A stretch of 64,000 bases of DNA, from assembly GCF_000307775.2 (NCBI RefSeq), contig NZ_KK020676.1, positions 933,487 through 997,486 of the forward strand, read 5' to 3'. The number at the start of each line of letters is the position of its first letter. The first letter of the stretch is position 1. The notes under the pieces are model-generated. The model searched no databases. It was not told the origin of the DNA and saw only the letters and a program-made list of their open reading frames with translations. Below are positions 28,001 to 35,769 of this stretch, piece after piece. The position numbers and the translations under genes were made by a program. The stretch is from Stutzerimonas stutzeri KOS6. Lineage in GTDB: Bacteria; Pseudomonadota; Gammaproteobacteria; Pseudomonadales; Pseudomonadaceae.

Positions 28001-28944
28001 ACTGCGAAGTCCGCCAGTGTCAGACGGGTCCAGACAGAGAGGCCGGCGTTCTGGAAGCAGACATCAAGGGTGGCTACCTTTTCCTTGCGCTCACCTGTGC
28101 TGGCAAGCGCATCCGTGAACCTGACCCGACCATCCCATCTGACCAACGTCTGTAGTTCGATACCTAGCAGAAAATCACTATCCGCTTCGAGCATATCCCC
28201 GAAACTGTTGTTCACCGAGTGCACACGGCCGTGCTCATCGACAACCAACATGCCGATTGCGACTTCGTTAAATACCGTTGCATAAATCCGCTCGGACCTT
28301 GAGGCCTGCTCTTTTATGCGTTCACGCTGGTTTACCGCTCTCGCCCAGTGCATCAACAGCAGATAGAACAGCACCGCCGACGAAATGACCCCAAACACCA
28401 AAGCCAGCAAAATGCTGCGTTGCGTATTCTGTCTGTTCTGCACAAAGTTCTTGATAGCAGAAGAAATAGCACCTGCCTTATGGCGGATCTCGTCCTGCAA
28501 TGAGACCCCCTGATTAAGCTTCTCCAGCTGATAGCCAGCATCCCGTTCATAAAGACGCTGCCCTGCGAGATCGCGGGCGAACTTCACACGCTCGGTGACC
28601 AACTGCTCGAATACATTCAGATCGACATTCTCGAGCTCAAGTCCATGCAGCGATGCCTCCAACTTTTTTAAGCTGTTGTCCAAAGCCTGCTCGGCATCGA
28701 TCAACGGAGCCAGGAAAGGCATCTGTTTCGTCAGGTTATAACCACGGGCGGCCGTTTCTGCATCGACGCTGAGTCGCAGTACATTAACGAGTTGCAGTTC
28801 GGCCTGCATGGCCTGAGCAACTTGAAGATGAACAAGGTGCACCTGGTAAATGAGATAGAGCACAAGGCTGCTACCCACACCAATAGATACGCCAACGCGG
28901 ACAAGCCAATGGCTTGAGGCAATATAGCTAGCAACTCGTTTCAT
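25033..28944 (-). CDS. CHASE3-PAS-GAF-PAS-GGDEF-EAL membrane signalling protein
   Basis: About 1303 residues. Helix 1 is near residues 14-34 and helix 2 near 177-200; the periplasmic loop between carries the CHASE3-type DAETAARGYNLT. Several PAS domains follow, with a GAF domain around 590-760. A GGDEF domain with intact ARLGGDEF is near residue 946, preceded by RRGD five residues upstream (inhibitory site). An EAL domain with EALLRWRHP is near 1077 and DDFGTGYSSL near its end. Both catalytic motifs are intact, so it may both make and break cyclic-di-GMP. It uses more AT-rich codons than the cox genes. It converges on bphO with about 50 bases between. ATG 28944 gives a normal membrane-protein start. 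Confidence 0.9.
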   Translation of the reverse strand: MKRVASYIASSHWLVRVGVSIGVGSSLVLYLIYQVHLVHLQVAQAMQAELQLVNVLRLSVDAETAARGYNLTKQMPFLAPLIDAEQALDNSLKKLEASLHGLELENVDLNVFEQLVTERVKFARDLAGQRLYERDAGYQLEKLNQGVSLQDEIRHKAGAISSAIKNFVQNRQNTQRSILLALVFGVISSAVLFYLLLMHWARAVNQRERIKEQASRSERIYATVFNEVAIGMLVVDEHGRVHSVNNSFGDMLEADSDFLLGIELQTLVRWDGRVRFTDALASTGERKEKVATLDVCFQNAGLSVWTRLTLADFAVKAGERRILILAHELTEDIKRQRRLRKYETLMRNASQLAGVDGWSLSLPSYQLELGSLVKALLLGSPIGDLSPRRFLRMLERSARKALLDAIRRCSADFSNFKLQLLIKRPEREALYLELIGQAMLEDGRVVSIEGAARDVTEINAQVQALVRSEQRLLSIAQVTNDSIWELDLERKILSHNLKKAAVGERQQQYVCQWLEGVHPDDQAGVIQSFRQALHGGSTVWDREFRYVRSDGEIETLYSQAAFLRDENGVAHHVVGGAQDLTKRRKMQAAMMNMAASVASLEDEQFFSVLLRNLMAGLEADGGCIARLSSRSPAMATTLAVVIDGVRIDNFTYAVEGTPCENLLRDVECHIPDNLSGIFPGAGIGGLQARSYLGGQLLDAQGEVIGFIYLLYSKPLERSVLATSVLQVFAVRAAAEIRRIEADSLLKEQAELLDHASESIVVLDLDLRVRFWNKGAEQMYGLSKVQAVGQSVSVCYEDESALLRVFSEVMHAEQVNQEFCQIRARDGSKMFVEESWTLIREPNGEPRSILKVGSDVTEKRSAEEQIKRLAYYDTLTALPNRRLFMERLSQARDNTVRDRSHAALMFIDLDNFKTLNDLHGHLKGDEFLVAIARLLSGNVRRGDTVARLGGDEFVIILEGLHTDQDAATEQARHVARQLLESFNVPLQLGEISVVGTASIGVALFRGDGYQLDELLRHADLAMYEAKDGGRNTYCVYDSQLDALTSSKAMLAAELRKALEQKQFELWYQPQFDSSRKPYGVEALLRWRHPAKGMISPADFIPLAERSSFIVELGRWVIAEACRQLAQWSRVEALSGLKISVNVSVQQLRQENFVSHVVSALQTTGASAERLVLEVTESILDEKIGSIAAKLHSLRSLGVRISLDDFGTGYSSLSRLRQLPFDEVKIDQSFTRAIPGDEDDAAIVNAIITLGRTMRMGVVAEGVENEEQLAFLLAHGCAAFQGYLFARPMPAEQLVEVLAADRAIA

Positions 28945-29693
28945 AACCTGCACTCGAAAGTATGGAAGCGACTCGAAATAAAGGTGCAACGAAACACAGC
29001 TTTAAAAAACTTTTCTGAATCGCACGTGCGCTGCCCTGCCCGCTTCTAGCCAGCTGCCCAGACTGACCTGACAGCAGAGGTACAGCCTCGCGAACTACAG
29101 GCACTTACGCCTCAAAGCGTTAGCAATCGACAGGTTTTTCGCCCGGTAATGCCGGTAGTGGTCTCGAAGAAGAATGACGGCGTATCACGGACAAGCCCAA
29201 CGTACGCAGGGCATAAGCGCTGACCTCGCATCATGCCCATCCACGGATCGCTCTGCGCCGCAGACAGTGGAAGCTTAGGGGATGATGGCAACGAGCCACA
29301 ATAGCTTCGGTGCTAAATAGGCGAGTCGTTGCCAGCATCCGCGGCAGAGCACAAGCCAGGGGTGAAAAAACGCAGAATTTCGAAAACTTTTGCAAAGAAC
29401 TCGATTTTATTGCAGCGAAAAACCAGGCCCACACGGCCTTTGGTATGCAATTCATTTCAGGGGTTTTCCATATACCTACACTGGCAGGCAACGTTTCATG
29501 TGGCTCATGCCCGGCAATGAACTGTCCGGCACATAGCGAGCGCCGATGCCTGTTCAGGGACTTTCGATTGCCCACACGAGGCCTCAGGTAGCGATTTGAT
29601 CCAGCTATGCCTCGCTACTGCTCCAGCCTGCAACAGTCGTCTGCGGTGTCCGTACACAGGGATTCTAGAAGTCGATGAGCATGGCTGACTGCG
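28945..29693. other. 749-base gap without a recognisable gene
   Basis: This lies between the CHASE3-GGDEF-EAL start and the end of the phytochrome-core gene. It must hold the promoter of the former. A locally AT-rich patch occurs at about 29355-29480. I see no convincing open frame with a ribosome site, no RNA gene and no insertion-sequence ends. It may be the remains of a lost gene, but nothing proves that. Confidence 0.5.
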
Positions 29694-31154
29694 TCAGGAC
29701 AACAGGTCCAGCAACAGTTTTCTCAGGTTTAGCAGTTTGATGCGTGTTTCGTCGGGCCACTCACGGCAATAACCCAGCCGGGTTTCCACCCAGCGTTCGA
29801 ACGAGTTCCGCGGGGTGACAAGAAGACCGCCTGCATGCTGCTCTGCGGGTTTGTTGGGATTGCCGCCCCAACTGACTTCGTGAATTTCCTCGGTACGAAA
29901 AAGCAGACAGCGGGATTCGGTGCGACCGCGCTGGCGAACCGACACGCTGGCGATACCGGCGACTTCGGTCAGCAGCGGGTCCGGGCAGTCTACGATCAGG
30001 CTCTGGCTGATACTGATGCCATTTGCATCCTGTGTACCGGCCAGCCATGGATCGATAATTTCCATGCTCTCGGCATCGGGTATCACACCGGCCGTGAGCC
30101 TTTCGTGGCCGCTCTCCAGCAACACGCCCTGGGCGCCGAATTCATCCATGAGGTACTGGCTGAAGGCTGGCCAGGCCTGGGCAACAGTGCCGACATTGGC
30201 AATGCTGTCGAGCCACTGGTTCTGCCTGTCAAGATACTCGTGCAGCCCGAGGAGCAAGCCAGTGAGTAACTCGCGGACACGCAGGTTGTAGCTTTGCACT
30301 TGCTCAGCCAGCAGCTGTAGTTCAGGCAGACTCAGGCTTCTGGCTGTCGATGAGTGGCAGGAAAGCAAGGCCCGCAGGCCACTTGCGGTCTTTATCGGGA
30401 AGGAAATGGCACCCGCCACGCCCATGTTCTGCATGTAGCCTCGGTGTACGGGCGAAACGCTGCGCAGATCGACATACGAAAGATCAGGGACACTACCATG
30501 TCCGAGCAGGTCCACGGCCGCTGCCCCGGCGTCGGGAATGCTACGCCAGGGCGATTTCAGGTACAGCTCCCGGGCAACCCTGGGAATGTCGCTGGCGGGA
30601 AACCTGAGTCCAAGGTAAGTGCCTTTGCACTGTGGACTGCGAGCTTCGGCTATCACTTCCCCGGTATCGTCATTGCGAAAAAGGTAAAGCATCACGCGAT
30701 CAAAACCGGTATGCGCCTGGATGTGCTCGACCAGTTGTTGTTGGGCGCTGGCCAGATCATTGAGGTCGGCGAATGGGACGAAGCCCAGCAGTGGAATGGG
30801 GCCGTGGGCGGGTGGATTGCTTTCGTTCGGCAGCAGCTCCATCGTGATCGAGCCATTGCCAGAACGGGTTGCGACGGCTGAGGCGGGTCGCCGAGAAAGG
30901 GTCACATTGTTTCGCGCATAGCGACTGCCGGGCGCCTGCCCCAATTCCATGGCAAGCATCGTCAGTTCATCCGGCAGGACGGTTCCGATCAGTTGCTGGG
31001 GAGCCTGCGCCAGCCATTGCTCGATGTTTGCCGAAGCATGGGTGATGAGCCGATCACCGTCGGCAACCAGCAAGGCACCGTAAGCCTGGATGGCCCCGGA
31101 CAAGTGCAGCTGCTCCTGCTCGCACAGGTCGATAAACCCACCGATCATGGCCAT
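29694..31154 (-). CDS. Stand-alone phytochrome photosensory core (PAS-GAF-PHY, no output domain)
   Basis: A 486-residue protein containing only the sensory core. C11 in LCEQEQLHLSGAIQAYG aligns with the biliverdin-attaching cysteine of bacteriophytochromes. The GAF domain keeps D189-I190-P191 (FPASDIPRVAREL), H237 (SVSPVHRGYMQNMG) and the pocket His in LLSCHS. The PHY tongue is complete, with WGGNPNKP and the PRNSF motif at 448-452. After a short helix (LLNLRKLLLDLLS) the protein ends; there is no kinase, GGDEF or other effector. It overlaps the end of the upstream CheB-CheR-GGDEF-EAL gene by about ten bases (four if the ATG at 31148 is used), so it is translated with it and probably acts on it by protein contact. 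Confidence 0.92.
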   Translation of the reverse strand: MAMIGGFIDLCEQEQLHLSGAIQAYGALLVADGDRLITHASANIEQWLAQAPQQLIGTVLPDELTMLAMELGQAPGSRYARNNVTLSRRPASAVATRSGNGSITMELLPNESNPPAHGPIPLLGFVPFADLNDLASAQQQLVEHIQAHTGFDRVMLYLFRNDDTGEVIAEARSPQCKGTYLGLRFPASDIPRVARELYLKSPWRSIPDAGAAAVDLLGHGSVPDLSYVDLRSVSPVHRGYMQNMGVAGAISFPIKTASGLRALLSCHSSTARSLSLPELQLLAEQVQSYNLRVRELLTGLLLGLHEYLDRQNQWLDSIANVGTVAQAWPAFSQYLMDEFGAQGVLLESGHERLTAGVIPDAESMEIIDPWLAGTQDANGISISQSLIVDCPDPLLTEVAGIASVSVRQRGRTESRCLLFRTEEIHEVSWGGNPNKPAEQHAGGLLVTPRNSFERWVETRLGYCREWPDETRIKLLNLRKLLLDLLS

Positions 31155-34100
31155 GTGCGGTTTCCGTTTTTCAATTTTTCGGTGAAGTCGAGGTATTCCA
31201 GGGGACGGGAGCAGAGATACCCCTGGATGTAGTCGCAGCCATTATCGCTCAGCCATTGCAGTTGCCCTTCGGTTTCCACACCCTCGGCTACGGTTAGGAG
31301 GTTGAGGGCCGCTGCCATGGCCAGAATGGCCTTGGCGATGGCTTCGTCACTCTTGTCCTTGCCGCCGAGGCCATCGACAAAGGTCTTGTCGATCTTTAAC
31401 TCGGCCAGCGGGAGTCGTTTCAGGTAGCTCAACGATGAGTAACCGGTGCCGAAGTCGTCGATGGAGAGGCGAACGCCCATTTCCTTAAGTCGCTGGATAT
31501 TGCCAAGAGCTGTGCTGGTGCGCTCGAGCAGGGTACCTTCGGTGATCTCGACCTGCACCAGTGTCGCGGGCACCCGATATTGGTGCAGGCGCTTGGCAAG
31601 CATGTCCGGGAAGTGATCGTCCTGAATGCTGCGAGCGGAGATATTGACGGCAACGGGTACCGGGTCCAGCTCGTTGCCCTGCCAGTACGCCAGCGCCTGC
31701 ACCGCCAGCTGGATCACCTTGCGGTCGACCTCCTTGATCAGTCCACCGGTTTCTGCAGCCGGAATGAAGTCGGCAGGAGAGACCACCCCCATCTCAGGGT
31801 GGGTCCAGCGCAGCAGTGCCTCGGCACCAATCATGCGCCGCGGTGCTTCGGTGGTGAATTTGGGTTGGAACACCAGCCGCAAATGACATTCGCGCAAGGC
31901 CTCGCGCAATGCGGCTTCGAGGTTGCTCTGACGTTGAAGCTGCGCATGCAGCTCCGGCTTGAACAGTTCGAACCCGTTGCGCCCGTTATGTTTGGCCCGG
32001 TACATGGCCGTATCGGCTGCCTTGATCAGGGTAGTGCTGGTTTCGCCGTCATCCGGATAAAAGGCCAGGCCGATACTGCCGGTGACATACAGGTTTCTGC
32101 TGCCTACCTCTATGGGTTGGCGCAATGCCTGGATGATGCGCTCGGCCACGCGTTCGGTGCCGGCAAAGTCGATATCGGTCAGCACCACGGTAAACTCATC
32201 CCCGCCAAGACGTGCCACGGTATCCACTTCGCGCATAAGGCTCGAAAGGCGTCGTGACACCTCGACCAGCAATTGGTCGCCGATATCGTGCCCCAGGGTG
32301 TCGTTGATGCCCTTGAAATTGTCCAGATCCATGAACATCAGGGCGGCGATGCCGTTGCTTCGGCGCGCCTGGGCAATGGCCAGATCGAGACGATCCTGAA
32401 ACAGCGACCTGTTGGGTAGCCCGGTCAGGGCGTCGTGGGTTGCTAGGTATTCGGCCTTGGCCTGGCTTTCCTTGATCCGGGTAATGTCGGAGAAGACCGC
32501 AACATAGTAGTCGTTGGCGCTTTCGTGAATACGATTGATGGTCAGCCACTCGGAAAACAGTGCCCCGTCCTTGCGACGGTTAGTAAGCTCACCCTGCCAG
32601 AAGCTCCGGTTCTCCAGTCCGCTCCACATGGACTGATAGAGTTCCTGAGGATTTTCGCCTGAATCCAGCAAGGCGTCGATCTGGCAGCCAATGGCCTCTT
32701 CGGCGCTATAGCCGGTAATCCTGGTGAAAGCACTGTTGATCGAGCGAATGACCATGTGCCGATCAGTGACCACGATGGCCTCGCCGGCCTGCTCGAACAC
32801 CTTGGCGGAAATGCGTAGCTGACGTTCGGATATCTTGTGGGCGGTAATATCTTCCGCCTCGTTGATGATCAGGTTGGGACGCCCGTGCTCGTCCCGCAAT
32901 ACCTGATGCACGAACCTGAATACCCGTTCCTGTGCACCGGGCAGGACATGCTCGCTTACCACGACGCGCTTTTCCCGCAGGGCTTCCAGGTCGCAACTCC
33001 ACGAAGCTGTGGCAAAGGATTCGGGGAACAGCTCGAAGTCGTTACGGCCTTCTACCTTGCCATCGACCAGACCAAAGGACTCCAGAAAGGCCGGGTTGGC
33101 AAAGGTGTAGTTGCCACTCAGGTCCTTCATCGACAGCAGCACGATGGTGTTCGCCATCAGCGTTTCAAGCTGTGCTCTGGAACTGCGAAGGTCGGACTCG
33201 GTTTTACGTATGTCAGTCACGTCCACCAAGCTGCACACAAGCAACTCGACATGCTGTTCCAGACTCACCCCTGGGGTGATCTGCAGGTGAAACTGCCGGC
33301 CATGGTGTTCAATCAACAGCTCTTGCGGCTCGCGGCGGTTTTTGGCCTGGTCCAGGCAATCCTCGATGACGCGGAAATGGCTCGGTAGCCGTATCCGGCT
33401 GACATGCTGGTGGATGGCTGCGTGCTTGAAACCGAAAAGTCGCGCCGCTGCAGCATTGAAGCGCACCAGATGCTGTTCGCGATCGAACACCAGCACGGCA
33501 AAGTCAAGCGCATCATAAACGTGGGTGTACTCGTCGTTGAGGGCCTGAAGCTCACCAGTTCTGACATTGAGCTCTTCATTCAGGCTCATCAACTCCTCGT
33601 TGGTGGCCTGCAGTTCCTCGTTGGCAGCCTCCATCTCCTCGTTGGTGGCCTGCAACTCTTCGTTGGACGCCTGAGCCTCCTCGTTGAGCGACTGCATTTC
33701 CTCGTTAGCGGTCGCCAGCTCCTCGATCAGGGCCTGTAGATGTTCACGGGTGGCGACCAGTTCCTCTTCGGTGCTGCCACTGACCAGCGGCGACGCCTGC
33801 AGCGGCTCGGGCGCGGCTTTGCCGGTTTGCACAGACTCAAGGATGACCAGCAGTTGCTGTTCGTGCAGTCCGGGAACAGGCCTGACCGATAGGCGCCAGG
33901 CTTCACCGTCGAAGATGCGCGGGCGCCCGAAATGAGACTGAGGGTTCTTGTTCAACTGGTGCAGCAGCGAAATCAGCTCGCCACGGAAAACGCTGGTAAT
34001 CAGTTCGCTGACATGGCTGTTCGCGCGTCCTCTGGGTACATGGAAAAACTTATCCACCTCACCGGCCGTACGCAGGACATTTGCGTTGACGTCACACAGC

Positions 34101-35629
34101 GCGACGGTGATGCCAAGGTGCAGCACCACGGTTTCCAACAGATGCTGGATCTCGACATCCTGCCGGCGACGCGCCTTGATCACCGAGAGCGAGGGGTCGA
34201 TTGCCGCTACCTGCAGGCTGTGGCCACCTTTCTGCTTGCGAAAAATGCGCTCGCGGCGGTCCAGGGGAGCAAACAGGCTATCCGAGGTGCCGATACTTTC
34301 GCTGCGGCCGAGAAACAGAAGACCGCCGTGTACCAGAGCGAAATGGAAACGCTTCAGTACTTGCTGCTGAAGACTGCTGTCGAAATAGATCAGCACATTA
34401 CGGCAGGTAACCAGATCTATACGCAGGAAGGGTGGATCACTCACCAGGTTGTGCCGGGCAAACACAATCATGTCGCGCAGTCGCTTGCCTACCTCGTAAT
34501 TACTGCCAACAGGGACGAAATAACGCTGCAGGCGCTGTTCCGAGAGTATCTCCAGCGCAGCAGAGGGATAGAGCCCGCGACGTGCTACTGCCAAAGCTTC
34601 GTCATCTACATCGGTGGCAAATATCTGAATCGATGCGCTTACCCCCAGATGCGCCAGGGCCTCGTCAAACAGCATGGCAATGCTGTAGGCCTCTTCTCCT
34701 GTTGCACAGCCGGCTACCCAGGCGCGAATCTCGTTGCCCCGTTCGATGGCGTTGCGGCAGACGTCTTCGACGTAGGACCTGAGAGTATCGAACGCCGTGT
34801 TGTCACGAAAAAAGGCCGTGACGGAAATCAGGATGTCCTTGGACAGGTTGTCCAGTTCCTCAGGATGCTGTTTCGTCAGGAGCAGATAATCCTCTACCGA
34901 GGTATGACTGGTTGCGACCATTCTGCGGCGAAGACGACGGGATATGGTTCCGGGCTTGTAGCCGGAAAAGTCGATGTCCCGGCGTGACTTGAGCAGCTCT
35001 AGCAGTTCTGCCGGCAGCTCGGTATCGCCGTCCTGTTGTGGTACCTGCACTTGCAGGCGGGCCAGTTTTTCCAGTTTTGTGGCAATACCCTCCGGCGGCA
35101 GGATGAAGTCGGCCGCCCCTGCACTTATGGCGGAGCGCGGCATGCCGTCGTACTTGGCGGTTTCCGGGCACTGAACCAAGGTAGCGCCACCAGCGGCCAT
35201 GATTGCACGAAGGCCGGCTGTGCCATCCGATCCGGTTCCGGACAGCACGATGCCCGTAGCTTGCTCACCGTGCTCCGCCGCGAGGGAAATAAAAAAGTCG
35301 TTGATCGAAGGCTTGGGGAAAACGTCCGGCCTGGCCGCAAATAGCAGGAAGCGCCCGTCGCGGACGACGGCATTGCTGTTTGGAGGGACCACATAGACCA
35401 CACCGGCCTCAGGTATCACTCCGTCATCCATGGCGCAGACGGTGAGGCGTGTTTCCCGGGCGAGTATTTCTGGCAACAGGCTTTTGTGGGTCGGGGATAC
35501 GTGCTGCAACACCACATAGGCAAACGGCAGTTCCACATTCAGGGCATGCAGCAGATGCGAGACTGCTTCCAAGCCTCCTGCCGATGCGCCTATGGCAACG
35601 ATCGAAGCCGATGCCAGACGCTTTTCCAT
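31145..35629 (-). CDS. CheB-CheR-coiled coil-PAS-GGDEF-EAL fusion protein
   Basis: A soluble protein of 1494 residues. Residues 1-195 are a CheB methylesterase domain with the catalytic triad S16 (IGASAGG), H43 (LQHVSP) and D135 (GTGSDGT), but without the usual receiver. Residues about 205-470 are a CheR methyltransferase domain with the SAM motif GCATGEEAYS near 305. A heptad-repeat coiled coil lies at about 620-705, then three PAS domains. GGDEF (ARLGGDEF near 1141, with the inhibitory REVD before it) and EAL (EALLRWTHP near 1268, DDFGTGYSSL later) both look active. It is the first gene of a two-gene operon with a phytochrome core, so I infer light control of methylation and/or cyclic-di-GMP turnover. 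No chemoreceptor gene is nearby. Confidence 0.92.
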   Translation of the reverse strand: MEKRLASASIVAIGASAGGLEAVSHLLHALNVELPFAYVVLQHVSPTHKSLLPEILARETRLTVCAMDDGVIPEAGVVYVVPPNSNAVVRDGRFLLFAARPDVFPKPSINDFFISLAAEHGEQATGIVLSGTGSDGTAGLRAIMAAGGATLVQCPETAKYDGMPRSAISAGAADFILPPEGIATKLEKLARLQVQVPQQDGDTELPAELLELLKSRRDIDFSGYKPGTISRRLRRRMVATSHTSVEDYLLLTKQHPEELDNLSKDILISVTAFFRDNTAFDTLRSYVEDVCRNAIERGNEIRAWVAGCATGEEAYSIAMLFDEALAHLGVSASIQIFATDVDDEALAVARRGLYPSAALEILSEQRLQRYFVPVGSNYEVGKRLRDMIVFARHNLVSDPPFLRIDLVTCRNVLIYFDSSLQQQVLKRFHFALVHGGLLFLGRSESIGTSDSLFAPLDRRERIFRKQKGGHSLQVAAIDPSLSVIKARRRQDVEIQHLLETVVLHLGITVALCDVNANVLRTAGEVDKFFHVPRGRANSHVSELITSVFRGELISLLHQLNKNPQSHFGRPRIFDGEAWRLSVRPVPGLHEQQLLVILESVQTGKAAPEPLQASPLVSGSTEEELVATREHLQALIEELATANEEMQSLNEEAQASNEELQATNEEMEAANEELQATNEELMSLNEELNVRTGELQALNDEYTHVYDALDFAVLVFDREQHLVRFNAAAARLFGFKHAAIHQHVSRIRLPSHFRVIEDCLDQAKNRREPQELLIEHHGRQFHLQITPGVSLEQHVELLVCSLVDVTDIRKTESDLRSSRAQLETLMANTIVLLSMKDLSGNYTFANPAFLESFGLVDGKVEGRNDFELFPESFATASWSCDLEALREKRVVVSEHVLPGAQERVFRFVHQVLRDEHGRPNLIINEAEDITAHKISERQLRISAKVFEQAGEAIVVTDRHMVIRSINSAFTRITGYSAEEAIGCQIDALLDSGENPQELYQSMWSGLENRSFWQGELTNRRKDGALFSEWLTINRIHESANDYYVAVFSDITRIKESQAKAEYLATHDALTGLPNRSLFQDRLDLAIAQARRSNGIAALMFMDLDNFKGINDTLGHDIGDQLLVEVSRRLSSLMREVDTVARLGGDEFTVVLTDIDFAGTERVAERIIQALRQPIEVGSRNLYVTGSIGLAFYPDDGETSTTLIKAADTAMYRAKHNGRNGFELFKPELHAQLQRQSNLEAALREALRECHLRLVFQPKFTTEAPRRMIGAEALLRWTHPEMGVVSPADFIPAAETGGLIKEVDRKVIQLAVQALAYWQGNELDPVPVAVNISARSIQDDHFPDMLAKRLHQYRVPATLVQVEITEGTLLERTSTALGNIQRLKEMGVRLSIDDFGTGYSSLSYLKRLPLAELKIDKTFVDGLGGKDKSDEAIAKAILAMAAALNLLTVAEGVETEGQLQWLSDNGCDYIQGYLCSRPLEYLDFTEKLKNGNRTWP
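33575..33720 (-). repeat. 21-bp tandem repeats encoding a coiled-coil heptad
   Basis: Imperfect 21-base units encode successive NEELQAT, NEEMEAA, NEELQAT, NEELMSL heptads. Two nearly identical stretches, 33594-33612 and 33636-33654 (tcctcgttggtggcctgca), lie exactly 42 bases apart. The array keeps frame in multiples of seven residues. Confidence 0.7.
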
Positions 35630-35710
35630 AAATTTGATCGCCCCTGTGGACTTTTTACTGCAGATATAGGGGATTAGGCACTATGTCAAACTATGTCTAC
35701 GCGTTCGTTC

Positions 35711-35760
35711 CCATTATTTTTATCCATTTATTGCTTAACCAACTATCACCATTATTTTTA
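35711..35760. repeat. 12-bp direct repeats at the expected attTn7 position downstream of glmS
   Basis: CCATTATTTTTA occurs at 35711-35722 and again at 35749-35760. The glmS stop is at 35770-35772, and Tn7 usually inserts about 25 bases beyond it, near 35745, between the two copies. The segment is AT-rich compared with its surroundings. Tn7's own target duplication is 5 bp, so these repeats are not a Tn7 scar by themselves. Confidence 0.5.
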
Positions 35761-35769
35761 GCCAGACGA

